A DNA stretch of 64,000 nt from Ecdyonurus torrentis (Eukaryota > Arthropoda > Insecta > Ephemeroptera > Heptageniidae), in NCBI GenBank assembly GCA_949318235.1, contig OX439131.1:34847930-34911929 (forward strand), read 5' to 3'. The notes beneath the pieces are model-generated. The model was not told where the DNA came from. It did not search any database and saw only the letters and a list, made by a program, of their open reading frames with translations. How positions within the stretch are numbered: position 1 is the stretch's first letter; each line of letters starts with the position of its first letter. Position numbers and translations under genes: made by a program. Shown here in pieces: positions 1 to 17,364 of this stretch.

Positions 1-3135
<3,135 letters not shown>

Positions 3136-3963
3136 ATAAAAATAAAATCGAAACATTATATGATAGAATTAAATGTAAAGTGAACATGATTCAATTTATG
3201 AATAATTGATTCATTCATTTCATTCAAACATTTATCTTTAAAAGTTATTCTTTGTGTGTTCTTAATTAACTGACAGCTCTCTCTCTCTCTCTCGCTCTCT
3301 CTTTCTATCAAAATCTTAGGAAGAAACATTTATTAAAAAAAACAAAAGTTCATTTATTGATTTGAATTACATTTATTTGGATGAAACATATATCACAAAT
3401 AGAGGTTTGACATCGATAATATTTAACTATTCATACACATTAAAGTTTTAATATTCTACTTTTGGGATCCAGATATGTCTTTACAATGATTATTTTGATT
3501 AAAAATTCATTTTACAGTTATTATAAAATAACCCACCCCCCCCTCCCTTTACTTTTTTTACACCACCGAATTAATTTATAAATTATATAGAATATATTTG
3601 TGTTGTGACATATAGGTTCACGCTTAAGAAGGTATGGGGTAAGTATATAAAGCTCAATCATTATTTTTCTTCTTCTGCAAAAAATGTAGGTCATATCAAA
3701 AACAATTTAAAGTAATAATGTGTTTTATTACATCTACAGATTCAATCCATGCATTTTTTTTTTTTTTTTTTTTTTTTTACATTTATGTATGAAATAACAT
3801 CAATCTAAAAGGTTTTATAAATATAATTATTTTACATCCCATTCCTTTAAATTTTATTTTATTTATTAAACACCAAGGTGTACTTATAATAAATAAAAAA
3901 AAATCTCACATAATTTGAAATATTTCTACTTCATATACATACATACATACATACATACATATG

Positions 3964-3994
<31 letters not shown>

Positions 3995-4367
3995 CTCTTA
4001 TCTCTCAAAATGTGTGTTAAATCGCCAAAATTAGGCAAGAAAAAATTACTGCTATACCTTGCGCAGTGCTAGTGCTAAGTGCTACTCAATAAATACGATA
4101 CCAGGGTCATAATATATAACTTTTTAACACTTCATTATGATAACATGGTATACGATTTCTGTTAATATTTACATTGATACATCGATTAGATTTTTTATTG
4201 TTGCTTTCATCACTATTTTCATTAAAAAAAAAAAAAATCTTTGGTGAGATTCTTAATAAATATTATTAGCAATTTTAATTGATATTTACAAAAACGTGCA
4301 TTAATGTTATTTTTGCTAATTGATAAAACAAAATTATATTGTTATAATACCTACAAGGAGAGTCACT

Positions 4368-4401
<34 letters not shown>

Positions 4402-4794
4402 TTCTCTCTATTTTATGCTGATCGAGTGAGTATATTTTTCCTTTATTACATACAATTACACACACACACACACACACAGTAATCCTCCTCGTAAAACAAA
4501 CTAGGAATGTTTTTTTCTTTCTATCTTTTATTTTATAATTTAAAATGTATTTATTATTAAATATTTAAAAATTACAAAAATCATAAAAATATATACTCAA
4601 TTCTACTTACTTTAAATATCATGATAAATATTACATATTACATACTAAATTGACTTACTTAGTTTGACATTTTATTTATGTTAGAAAACTTAAAATTTAC
4701 TGATGATATCTATATTATTATATACATATACTCATATACTATAAATAAATTAGTTTATCTTTTCGACAATTTTATTTTATTTTATATAATATTA

Positions 4795-4898
<104 letters not shown>

Positions 4899-5100
4899 AA
4901 TATATTTATATATATTATAAATATTTTGTTATATATTTTTATTTTTATCATTAATATTTTAAGCTCATATAGGGAAAAAGCAGCACAAACATTAAACAAA
5001 CATAAAAGTAAATACTAATAATATACAAATAAAATTTTCTTTTAAATGTATATAACTTGCACACTATATATAATGTACATATTTTATTTTAGCGCAGTTA

Positions 5101-5341
5101 AAGCCCTTGCCAACTTACTTTTTTATCACTTGAAATACTAGATTGATAATTACCATACCTTATTATTCATGATATACAGTAGACACCACCATTGTGATGT
5201 CAGATACGTGATACGTGACATAACAGTCAAAATAAAAATAAATACAAAATCAACGTGTTGGTGTCTAATTCTTGGATAATAAGGTAAGGTAATTATCTAT
5301 CTAGTATTCTATATAATAAAAAAGTAAGTTGACAAGGGCTT
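5101..5341. mobile_element. 241-bp MITE with AAGCCCTTG termini
   Basis: The left end AAGCCCTTGCCAACTTACTT and the right end AAGTAAGTTGACAAGGGCTT form imperfect terminal inverted repeats of about 28 bp. TA flanks both ends (5099-5100 and 5342-5343). The interior is non-coding. The overall design resembles the AAGGCRTAG families elsewhere in the window, with different end sequences. Confidence 0.8.
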
Positions 5342-5675
5342 TAATATAATTAGTAATATATACTGCGATTATAATTCACAACAAACAACAATGTTAACCT
5401 TATTATACACATGTTATATACATAATATTTTATATTTAATTCACAACTTGCATTAGAATTGTTTATATGGTTGCAAACTCAGTGATTATTCATCAAATTC
5501 ATTTTCTCATAAGAAATGCAATTAGTAAATAATTGAATATACTACATATAAAGTTTGAAACTATGATGAACAAAATCTAATGCAAAATCTAATTTTACTG
5601 ACTAAATTATCACGTCTTGCATAAAACATTGTTATGGTTATAAAAAGATAAGACTGTAATTAATGTTGTTATAAA

Positions 5676-5875
5676 NNNNNNNNNNNNNNNNNNNNNNNNN
5701 NNNNNNNNNNNNNNNNNNNNNNNNNNNNNNNNNNNNNNNNNNNNNNNNNNNNNNNNNNNNNNNNNNNNNNNNNNNNNNNNNNNNNNNNNNNNNNNNNNNN
5801 NNNNNNNNNNNNNNNNNNNNNNNNNNNNNNNNNNNNNNNNNNNNNNNNNNNNNNNNNNNNNNNNNNNNNNNNNNN
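5676..5875. other. assembly gap, 200 N
   Basis: A run of exactly 200 N, a conventional placeholder for a gap of unknown size. Sequence may be missing here, including exons. Confidence 1.
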
Positions 5876-7436
5876 AAATAAAAAAATAAAAGATTAAACT
5901 TAAATCAGACCTATAATCCTTTCCTATACGTATATTTTGCTACATTTAAAGCTTTTCCATTTACGAAAATCGAATTACAATGATTGTGGAAGTAATCGTA
6001 TTCAATGAATTTATTTCATTGTTATATATATGGAAAGAAATGATACGTTTATTGGTTGATTTATTTTCGTTCATTCTTAAGTTACAATGCTTGCCTCATT
6101 TCATCTTGATGGCAGAATAGAAATCTTTGTAAGAAAAAAGGTAGGTTCCACGAGAAAAATCAATACTACCTACTTTTTTTATTTTTTTTTTTTCAAAGTA
6201 TTGTAAGATTTTTTTTCAACGTAAAAATCTAGTATTAAATTCAATATGTTTTTTTTTTTTTTTACAATTACATGAACTCTGGATATATCTCTCGTCCACA
6301 TAAATGTTTTAATATAATTATTATTAATTTTTCCACTTCAACGTTGATTAATTTTTTTTTCAGAAGTCCTGCTGGTATCAACTTGTTAGGTATCTCATAT
6401 TTCTTTTGTGTTCGTTGGCATTGCGAAATTACAAATTATTAGATTTTTTTTCTCTACTACACAGAATTCTTTTGTTTCATTTCTTAGGTCAGTCAGAAAT
6501 CAATTGTAATTATATATTGGATAGAAGGGAGAGAAAACTTATTAAACACGTGGCACTTGAAAATATTATATGTAGATAATTAGTTTCTTTATTATTATTT
6601 CTTTTTCTTATGAGTTTAAGTAGTTCAACGTTATTAAACGAAGCTAGATATGAATATTCAATTATTGAATACAAACATATCCTGTAGGATCAACTTCTCA
6701 GAAATTGTTTATAATATATATCAAAAAGTAATATAAATATATATATTATACAGTATATATATATATAATATTGTGTAAATGTTTAAACTACTGTTAATTT
6801 TAATTAATTAATTTTATAAATTTCTGTTTTACGTATTTAAAATTGAAACCATGATTAATTTGTAAGCTCTTATACGATGAATGTCCAACACAGTGCAAGC
6901 CACGTAAAAGTAAATGTGTTTTTATTGTTATTTTCTACTCCCGTCCTCCTCCATCATTCTTAAAAAAAAAAAGGTGCATGACTTGTGTTTTTAAGATTAA
7001 TTGCAGTATTTAAATTAAAGCGATATTAATTCTCTGATATAGTAGCTTTGTATTATTAACATGTTATATGTCATGAACAAAAAAATATTATATTATGATT
7101 TTTAATTTTATTTTATTTTATAAATAGGAAACGATATTTAATACGAGGACTAAATTCAAATTCAATTCAAATTCAAAATTCTTTATTCATTTCTTTCATC
7201 CTACACACACACACAATATTTTTATGCATAAAAATATGCATCTGTCCAGGTTATTGCTTTAGTGATGTAATTGATGTAAATCAGAGTTTTACACTGATTA
7301 ATATTTTATATATTTTCTTTATCTTTAATTCTTGTCACGCATGAAAACAGAATTGAGATAGGGTGTTCGGAAATGAAGGCATGACTGAGCCCTGTGATAT
7401 GAGCAATATGCTAATCTCATTCAGTTTTCGTACGAG

Positions 7437-7537
<101 letters not shown>

Positions 7538-9899
7538 CTTTCTCAAATTCAAATCAGGGGGTTCAAACTAAATTCCAACATGTGCAAACAAAACTTTGCT
7601 TCAAGACAAACTCTCTTTATTGACTCTTTAGGGACTCAGAGCTGCATCTTTTGTTGTTTTCATCTGGGATATACGTACACAGTACAATTTATTGTCCTTT
7701 GTAATATAGTCTCTATATATTTTCATAAACTTTAACTTTCGATCTATTGAACATTGTATAAAATTATGTATCAACAAGTGTTTTTATTTAAATTTTAAAC
7801 TAAATTGCCTAATAAAAATTAGTGTATACGTATTTTTTTACTTTGCAACCAGATGAGTGAACTGAATAATGAATTAATTTGATATGTCGATCAGTATAGC
7901 AGTTGTTAAAAATATGAATCTATTTAACAATAAATACTACCTCTCTATCTTTATATTTTATTTATTTCATCATACTTAATGCTTTGCGCAACTGTTAAGA
8001 CAATTAAATACTTTTATGATAAATATACAAGTATATACAATGTATACTGTATACACAGCATGTACGTAGATTTAAATTTTTATAATATTGTTTTAAAAAT
8101 GACAATATAATGGAGATATTAATTAACATAATCCTACATCTATAAATAATATATAATATTGATTTTTTTTTTCATTTAAGAAAAAAAATAAAAATTTATA
8201 TTACAGTGTCTGAACATAGCACTACTCAACAAATCAGCGTAAAGAAATTTTATTGAACGAATAATACTACTATAAAACGGAATAGCAAAAGAGAGGAATT
8301 GCAAAAAAAAAATATCGATAAAATAAAAAATAAAAACATTTAAAAAAATCAAGATTTTTTATATATACATACGTACATACATAATACATATGTATGCATC
8401 ATTAAAATCATGTAAAAAAGAAACATTATTTTGTATGATGACGATGCTTTTAATTTGAAAGTAGAGTGACGTTGATTATGTTCGTGGTATGCAAATAGTA
8501 GAGCATGTCAACATGTCAGAATTTTGTTGCATTTGACAAAGCCATAATATAATATCAAGTTTCAATATTTAATGATTGTGAAACAATTTATTTCAAAGGC
8601 AAGCAAAATTTGTTTTTGTTGTCCACTGAAATGAACCTTGCTTTTTTTTAATATACATATTTTGTTTTCAATTCAATGAGTTTTTTAATTGACGTAGGAG
8701 TCATAAATCTACATTAATTTTTGCCAGAGAGAGAGAGAGAGAGAGAGAGAGATTGGTTTTGACTTTCAATCAAACACAGTAAATAAAAAAATACAAGTTG
8801 ATATAAACCTATATATAAATATCTGTTTGGAGTTTTAGTCACGAAAAGTCAATGTTTTTATGAAACAAAAGTTTTGTTGTCTCTCTTGAGGCCTGAGTTG
8901 AGAGCTTAATTTTATAAAAATAATATCGAGAAAATGTTACTACAGTTTGATTCTGATACTTTACTATTTTATATAAAAATTTAATGATATATAATATATT
9001 TTAGTAGAACATTAGATCAGCTTACGTTTCTTTTTAGGGTCACTTTTGGATTGTTAAAAATTATGCTATTTTTAAATTTTAAGTAGTATTTTTTTTTTCT
9101 TTTTATCATGTTGCAATGTAGTATACTTTTTTTGTATGGTAATAAGTTCAAACGCAAGATTTTTCTTAAAAAATAAGAAATTCTCAATAATTGAAAGAAG
9201 AGATAAAAATATAATTTAATAAATGACAATTCCAATAGACATAAGTTAAAAATTCAAATTTTGAAATTTTATATTTAATATAAAATTTTAAAATTGAAAC
9301 GTCAAATAAATTAACTGTCTATTTAGAAACAAATTGATTTGCTCTCCAATATGCGAATGTAAAATTATGTCACAAATTTTGACAAGCTGTTGGCGTTTCA
9401 TCAAAATGTAACTTTAATTTTCACAATCACTTGCAAAGAGATTTCTGCAATATGTGTGAAAACCTAAGCCATTTTACGATTTTCCTGACATTTATCTACA
9501 TTAAATATTCATAGCGCTTATATTATAACTCGGCTGCTATATAGTAAACTCTCTTTCAGATTCCGTAGCTTTTGAAATTTGTTGATAAATTGTTGCATGA
9601 TAGCGAGATTGAACGTAGAGAATTTAATAGAAGTCAATATTATTAAATCTTTGCTCTTGCTGCTTTCAAATGAGTTAATCTTTGTATATCTTCATGTGAT
9701 GCTAATTTTAGACTTTGTAATCAGATTGAATTTTATTAGAATAAATTATGAAACATAATTGTTTGTAACATTTCAGAAACTGGTTTTTGAGTATATTATG
9801 TAATTATAATTAGACCTATAAAACAAGTCAAGTCATAAAACATAGAAATAGATTATATATTCCATACTCCTAGATAGAATACTAGTATACTAGTATTCT

Positions 9900-9903
<4 letters not shown>

Positions 9904-9992
<89 letters not shown>
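9904..9992. repeat. (TA)n microsatellite, about 90 bp
   Basis: A pure TA array, ending 18 bp before the first copy of the 160-bp direct repeat at 10011. Confidence 0.98.
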
Positions 9993-9995
<3 letters not shown>

Positions 9996-10010
9996 CATTA
10001 TACTACACAG

Positions 10011-10170
10011 ATTGTTCAATATTGGCTTTCAGTTGTAATTTCATTTGTAAAATCAACTGAATGCTCTCTCTTTTTTATTGTTATTTTACTTTCATTCCTC
10101 CTTTATCTCTCGCTTTCTCTCTCTCTCTCTCTTCTCATTTTACTTTTTATATCCTTTAGTTTAAATAATT
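10011..10170 (+). repeat. 160-bp direct repeat, copy 1 (copy 2 at 14806-14965)
   Basis: Begins TTGTTCAATATTGGCTTTCA and includes AATTTCATTTGTAAAATCAA, then a pyrimidine-rich tail. The same order recurs in the same orientation at 14806, with one substitution in the first 70 bp and indels in the tail. Identity unknown; it could be a local duplication or an interspersed repeat. Confidence 0.75.
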
Positions 10171-10260
10171 TATAGTTTAGTTATAAAAAGTTAATTTAAT
10201 ATAATTATGTATTTTTTACGTGCAATGTTAATTTTTAGCAACTACAGTTAAAGTTGCTTA

Positions 10261-10599
10261 AAGCCATAGACCGCATAAAACAACATGTACGTTTTAATGA
10301 ATGAACACGAAATGGGATCTTCAAAACTGATGACAATTTTTACCGGAATGTTAATGTAGCCCCACGAGAGAGCGTGAAAAAACTGTAAAGTATGCAATTT
10401 GCATGAAAATTCATGTTTATGACGTCAGAAACATGCAAAAATTAGTATGAAAATGTTGTGCGGGTTGCATAAATCGAATTTTCTAATCTCTGCTACGGAG
10501 CTACTGTTGGGTTTTGAGACAAACTATAATGTTATTTATGTCTATCCCATCAAGTGTTTTGTGATATAAATGCTTATGTTTTTCTCCAGTCTATTCCTT
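10261..10599 (+). mobile_element. MITE, AAGGCRTAG ends, interior type A, copy 1
   Basis: A 339-bp non-coding element with ends AAGCCATAG and CTATTCCTT flanked by TA (10259-10260, 10600-10601). The interior matches 58365-58989 directly and 13224-13567 in reverse complement, sharing blocks such as ATGGGATCT, GTATGCAATTTG, TTTATGACGTCA and CATCAAGTGTTTTGTGAT. Confidence 0.85.
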
Positions 10600-10712
10600 T
10601 AAAAATTAAAGCAAGATAATATAATATGCTACACATGCTACTGTTTACTATGGTATTGATATAAATAAGAAATTGGATATTTTATAAAATACAGTTCTGA
10701 TTTTGTCCTCGT

Positions 10713-10714
<2 letters not shown>

Positions 10715-10787
<73 letters not shown>
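10715..10787. repeat. (CT)n microsatellite, about 73 bp
   Basis: A CT array; frames on both strands give Ser-Leu or Arg-Glu repeats and are not genes. Confidence 0.97.
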
Positions 10788-10790
<3 letters not shown>

Positions 10791-11275
10791 ATCTCTCTCA
10801 TATTTATGTTGACGTGTCAAATTTATATTATAAAAAATGCAAAGAGAGAGAGAAAGAGAGAAAAAACAGGTATCGAGCAATGTGAGCATAATATATTTCT
10901 CATCTATATACCCAATGTATAACGTCACATATGTTGTTTCTCTCTTCTATATCTATCCATGATATGCTAATTTCAATTTTTTTTTAAAGCTGAATTTTTT
11001 TTTGAGCTTATACTTGTATCCGAGATAATAATACAAGAACGGAAATATATAATTATAGTATGCAGATGAACAGTATATAAATTTCCTGTACTTTAAACTA
11101 TAGTAAACTATAGGCGTGGGCGTAAGGAGTGGGCATGAAACAAGAGAAAAAGAGAATGAAAAAGACAGAAAGGACATGCGACACGCGGTGAATAATAGGA
11201 TAGTCGAGCGCTCGGTATGTGCTGATGGGCATAAGCCGTATACACTTTCATGACGTAAAAATTCACTGTTTTTAC

Positions 11276-12505
11276 ATTCAAGATATAAAACATTCTACTA
11301 TTCTGCTTTTTCTTTTCGTGTGACTTATCAACACCGAAGTCTTTCAAACATTCAACAAGAATTCTTCTAAAGATTAATGTGAGAATAAGCTGAAGTCAAA
11401 TAAACTGCACATTAACTACATACTGTTAAAGTAACGTATATCATAAAGGAGTTTTTCTTGTCAATCTTCTTTGTGTTGTTACAGCTTTCAAACTGCCAAG
11501 TGCCAGCCAACTAATGATGTGTAATACATTTTTTGTTAAATGTCATAAGTCACCTACTGCCTACTGTATAAAGTGTTGTACGTTGGATAGGAATTTCTAC
11601 GTACTAAACAAAAGCTATTTCAAAATTACAAGAAATGCAGTTCCTTACTGCATGCATGTAAAATGCACAAATGTCTGTTTATTTGCATTGCATAGTGATG
11701 CATGATGATAGATAGCAGGAAAAGGTATACATTTGTGGTATACTAAGACAAAAAGCCGGTAAATAATAAATAACAATCATATTTAATTAAATTACTGGAT
11801 AGTAATCTATAAATTTGCATAAAGGTATAATTTGGTAGAATAAAAACAATCAAAGCTGGTATTACTTTTTTTGTATACACATTTTTTTGCTATATAATTT
11901 ATTATTATCTTTTCAATTCATGACCAATCTGTTCTGGTGATAATATATTTTTTTTGTAAATTTTTTAAAACTAAGCATTATTGTTGATGATGATAATTTT
12001 CAATTGAAATGAGCTTCATTAAAACATTCAATTTATTGGTATTGGTATATAAGTTTACAAATTTTTCAATATTTTAAATATGTAAAGTAATACGAGTTCT
12101 GTTGTCATTATATGAAATACTAGAGAAATTAGAACGTGACGATTTAAAATATACTTAAAATAAAATGAAATTATTTAATAAAATTATTAAATTAAAATTA
12201 GAAAATAAGTAAAAATGTATTTCTACGTTACTTAATTTTCTTATACTTTCTTTTGTTTTTATTAAAAAGAATTATATGAAACACGGTGACTTTCTATCAC
12301 GTTACAGTAAAAATAGCTTTGAGGAATGCATTCAAAGCAAATTGAATAATTAGATTTCTCATTTAACTATACGAGTAAAGTTGATATTACGTTAATAATA
12401 TAAAATAAAGTAAAAAAAAAAAAAAAATACCTCTACTGTATATAATAATATTATAATAATAAAAGGACTGTTAATAACTTTATTATAATTATAATAATAA
12501 TATGA

Positions 12506-12540
<35 letters not shown>

Positions 12541-14354
12541 ATAATATAGTAAAATTTTCAAAACTTTAAGTTTTATATAGTATACAGAACACCATAATAT
12601 AGTATTATTATCATAGCGTAACCATATACTCCATGACATAATTTTATAGTTCTGCATTGTATGATAATATACCATTACGATAGTTTTTCTTACAATAATA
12701 ATGTTACTTCTATATAATATGGTTAATATGTTGCATAATATTATGATATTATATATTACCATAGTATGAATACATCTTTAATGATATATAATTTATATTA
12801 TAGTACTTTGTGTAATGTTTATACAAAAGTTATGTAACATAAATTTATGTACAGTATTTTAAAATTGTTGTCAAGTTATTTTTATATGGACTGTTTATTA
12901 TCAAATGTACTAGACACTAAACTTACAGATTGATGTAAAATGAGAAAAGTGAATTTCCTTCTTCAGTATGTAACTGACAGACAAACGAGAATATAACAAT
13001 GTTAAAAAAGGAGAGAGAGAGAGAGAGAAAAAAAAAAAAAAAAAAAAAAAAACTTACGGTAAGCCAGTAAAATGTCAGCAACACTTCTGCACCAATTTCC
13101 CTCTCTATATTTTCCAATACATGCATCAAATTACTATAGCCTTTGAATCTATCTGTAAGTAGGTACTTATTCAACAAAGTTTGCAACCAGAAGAAAAATA
13201 AACACTTTTAAAGTATTAAAGTAAAGGCATAGACAACATGAAAACATTAGCACTTACATCACAAAACACTTGATGGGACTTACATAAATAACATTAACTG
13301 GTTTCTAAACCCAACTGTATCGTCGTAGCAGTGATCAGAAAATTTCGATTTATGCAACCATTTATGCACAACATTTTCATACTAGTTTTTACCTGTTTCT
13401 GACGTCATAAACAGAAATATTCACGCAATTTGCATACTTTACAGTTTTTTTCACGTTCTCTTGCGGGACCACATTTACATTCTGGTAAAAATTATCATTA
13501 GTTTTTTAGATCCGATTTTGTGTTTAATGATTAAAACGAACATGTTGTTTCATGTTTTCTATGCCTTTAAGTAATTTAGGTATAATTTTTTAAACGTTCA
13601 TTGTGCATATTTGAGTGCAACTCAAATTTGCTGATTCAGACAATTTGATTTTTCTAAAAATACCATTATTCTGATGACAAGAATATTACATTGTTTTTTT
13701 TTTTTACATGGAAAAAAAAAATTACGTAATTTAGACTGCATTGAATAATATATTCTAGCGCACAAATTTAATGTTGCTATTTTGGTGTAACAATAATAAG
13801 ATATGCTAAATATCTTCACTATTATGTTATGTAGTATAAATCACTACGTATATATAATATAGTATAAATTATGATGTTATGCATAAATGTTACTGCATTG
13901 AGCTAGCATTTATTATTTATTTTTGTCCGTGTAGTTTTCAAAAGTTATTTAGTTGACGTTGTATAAAAATCCTCATTATTTTACATCAATTTGTGTGAAA
14001 TTATGTAAAAATACAATATTTATTTTTAAAAAGCTTTTACTCGGAATTGACTGTTGGATTATACTGTTATAGAAAAATAAATTAGGTTAACTACTATAAT
14101 AACTTCTTTCCTGTTTCTAAATACAACTTAAATAGAATTATGAGGAGAAAGATAATCTAAATTTTGGTTTTGTTCTGAAATTTAAAATTTTCAGCGATTG
14201 TAAGTTAACAAAAATATACATTACATTACTAGTGAAAGTGAATCACTGTTTATTATTTTGTTCACGCTTACCATTAGACTCCATCAATTTCCTTTCTACG
14301 TTTTTATTAAACGTTAATAATTTATCATAAAAAATATTATCAGATTTAAAATTA
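11276..14354 (-). CDS. unidentified spliced gene, four internal-type exons
   Basis: Four minus-strand segments have splice sites and compatible phases: 14272-14354 (donor GTAAGC), 13058-13152 (acceptor CTTACAG, donor GTAAGT), 12927-12973 (acceptor TGTCTGTCAG, donor GTAAGT) and 11276-11366 (acceptor AATCTTTAG, donor GTAAAA). Joined, they give about 105 residues without a stop, including FYDKLLTFNKNVERKL, GYSNLMHVLENIEREIG, EVLLTFYWLTLH, GNSLFSFYINL and ECLKDFGVDKSH. The segment is helical, with a hydrophobic stretch around LLTFYWL. I do not recognise the family. A basic helix followed by a membrane-like segment vaguely recalls the C-terminal half of arthropod gustatory receptors, but the diagnostic C-terminal motif was not found. 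The last segment stays open to 11108 and might instead be a terminal exon. Start and end exons are unknown. Intron 1 carries a type-A MITE and a CACGGA-end element. Confidence 0.45.
13224..13567 (-). mobile_element. MITE, AAGGCRTAG ends, interior type A, copy 2 (inverted)
   Basis: 344 bp, ends AAGGCATAGAC and CTATGCCTT, TA on both sides (13222-13223, 13568-13569). The interior is the reverse complement of the copies at 10261 and 58365. It lies in an intron of the unidentified minus-strand gene. Confidence 0.85.
13706..13932. mobile_element. MITE with CACGGACAAAAATA-type ends, degenerate copy
   Basis: The right end reads TTATTTTTGTCCGTGT and the left end ACATGG followed by A-rich sequence and TTACGTAATTTA. 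Better copies are at 30497-30722 and 41711-41962. The interior is AT-rich with repeated TTATGC blocks and is non-coding. Confidence 0.6.
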
Positions 14355-15256
14355 CTTCAAAATTACACACAGAAACTAAAATGAAATAATATATAGCTCA
14401 TAAATGACATATATTACCCAAATTTATAGTGAATTAAAGAATATAAAATAATCAAATTCATTATTTTTAAATACACGTACCTAAATCAAAAGTAAGATAA
14501 CTAGTTTTTGAGAACGTTCTCATATGTATTTTTATTCGTTGGTAAATTTAACAATAATATATTATAAACATATTTTCTTCTAATACTTAATGGATTTGGC
14601 AATGTTTTGAACGTTTATTTTTAGAGTATATAGTTAATTCTCATTACAAATAAATTTATTGTAAAACTGTTTTAAATGTTCAAAAAATATTATTTATTTG
14701 TAATTTTTGTCTTCAATAATATATTGTTATTGTCGGATAACAAAAGTGGATTATACAGATAGATCTATATATATGTTCTCTCTTTTTTTTTATATATCAG
14801 GTTAGATTGTTCAATATTGGCTTTCAGTTGTAATTTCATTTGTAAAATCAACTGAGTGCTCTTTTTATTTATTTATTATTATTTTACTTTCATTCCTCGA
14901 TCCTCTCTTCGTTTGTCTTTTTTTTTCCCGTCGTCTCATTTTCCTTTTTATGTTCTTTTTATATCCTTTATATATATATAATATATATATATATATATAA
15001 AAGCTACAAAGAAATTCTTTTTTGTTCAGATTTTCTGAAGACCTGATAGTTTGGTTGAAAAACAGAAAATGTCATTTAAAAATAAAGTAGAACCTGTAGA
15101 AGACAGTGTGAGAAAAGTGATCTTACTTCCTTGTCAAACTCAATCTTCTCTCTCTCATTTCATTCGTGCAACTTTTCGTAAATTACATCGCTTTTTTTTA
15201 CACCCTCGCCTATACCTACTATACATCAAAATAATAAAATACTGAGAGAAAGTATA

Positions 15257-15301
<45 letters not shown>

Positions 15302-17323
15302 CAAGTAAATTATCTTCTTTATTCTTTAAAAGAAAGTGTGAAAATTCAATTTAATTTTAAATAAAGATTTATGCGTATATAGTTAAAATTTATACCTTTA
15401 GATTTGAATAAAAAAAAAGTCAAAAGAAATATAATTTTTGTTATAATATATAAAACTGAAATGTTCATTTGGATTATGTAGTTAAAAAAAATGTCCTTAA
15501 GAAATATTTTGTCATCTTTTTTCCCCCTTTAGTATTATATTTTTATTATAATTTTATTTTGTTTCTTTTTTAGCATCTCATTTCTACTTCATTAACGGTG
15601 TAAAAAAAATTGCACTGATGAGAAAATATAAGTAAACATATTATTTTTAATTATATATATTTTGATGAGAAATTATTAATATTTCATTTATATTTTAAAT
15701 AGCATATTACAATGGGTGATAATACCATACTTAAGCTTTAAAAGATTGTTGATGATATGAATTAAAATATAGACTTAAAATTTAATGAGGATAGTTTTTC
15801 TATTGTGATACATCGATCACGTCACTAATCAACGCACGACTGCATTAAATATGTAAAATAAATTCTTCTACCAACTCAAATATGAGTTTATATAAAAATG
15901 TAAAACTTTAATATTAATTTCAAATGATAAAGTTAGTTCTTACAAAATACCATGATATTTATAGTAACTTAATATTTTCATTATTGCACTTTATAATAAT
16001 TCTGTAAAATAAATATACATAGAGCGGATACATTATGTATATACGACTTATAATCGTAGAGGAGACGATACATTTTCAATCGATATAACTAAGAATAAAA
16101 CTGAAGCTATCTTCCACGAATTGCATAATACAGTATAAATTTTTATTCTGAGATGCAGATGTAAAAAAAGAAACGTATACGTATTTTTATTTTGCAATGG
16201 TTGCATTTTTACACTTCACTATCACATTTGTGATCAATTTTTTTGTAAAATATTTCTATTTCAAAGAATATATCAATTGCATTGTTACTTGCATGCACAT
16301 ACCAAACAACATCAAGCAAGCATCAATAACTATTATGTATTTTACTATAGAGCTAACGTTTTATTCTGCAATATCATATTACATCTGCTTTAATACCTGC
16401 TGTAACAACATTGGCATAGAAAATTTCATATATAATGTAAATAACTGTAATTATTAATTATTAAAAGCAATAACAAATAATGTAATATAAAATATTGACG
16501 CTAAGTCTTAATTGTATTTTAATTTTTAAATGTTATAAAAGTTAATTAATTTTTATTTATTTATATTTTTTTGTTTTATTTTGTTTTTTGAAGTGTAAGT
16601 AATGTTATTATAAAAGGCTATATAAAACAACTTTTATGTCACGTATTACAATATTTTGGGAAATTTAAAAGATGAGCAAAGAAGAGCAGTAGAAGAAGAA
16701 GACTGATCGCTCGCTGGTTTTACTTCATACATTTTCTTTCATATATTCAATTTCCGCATGACTCCCTCCTTATGTACAATAAGAAAATTTATAACTTTGT
16801 ACGTTCAAAAACAATGCCTCAACTCAACACCAATATAAATATTCTTTTTCTTTTTCATTATTTTATATTCCGTATAATATTCTCTAACTATTTATTCACA
16901 ATATTAATTATTTACACTCAAAATTAATGAATATAGTAACAATAATTGCAATCTTTGATGAAAATATTATTAATAACATAATATTTCAGTGGAATTCTAT
17001 ATAAGATCTCATTTTCTCTTTAATTACTTTTAAAATGTAATTATTGTTAAAGTCAAGAATTGTTCTTATCAATTTTTTGCTGATTGAAAATTTTGTAAAT
17101 TTGTAAGTTTAAAAAAAAAAGTCTTAATCAGCGTGAAGATTGAAATTAGAAACGCACCATTCAATTCTCTTATTCAAAATTGTATTAAATTGAATACAAA
17201 TTACATTAAAATGTATAGAATTTCCAAATAGTACTGCAAAGTTAGTAATAATTTTGTTACTTCAGATTATAATATAGGTTTATAGTTTATAGAGTAGAAT
17301 GTAAATGTTTAAAACTGCCTTTG

Positions 17324-17364
<41 letters not shown>

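Noticed and set aside
15069..16457. two plus-strand frames that could be exons of a membrane protein
   Set aside because: No convincing donor or acceptor pairs and no recognisable motif; hydrophobic frames are common in AT-rich DNA.
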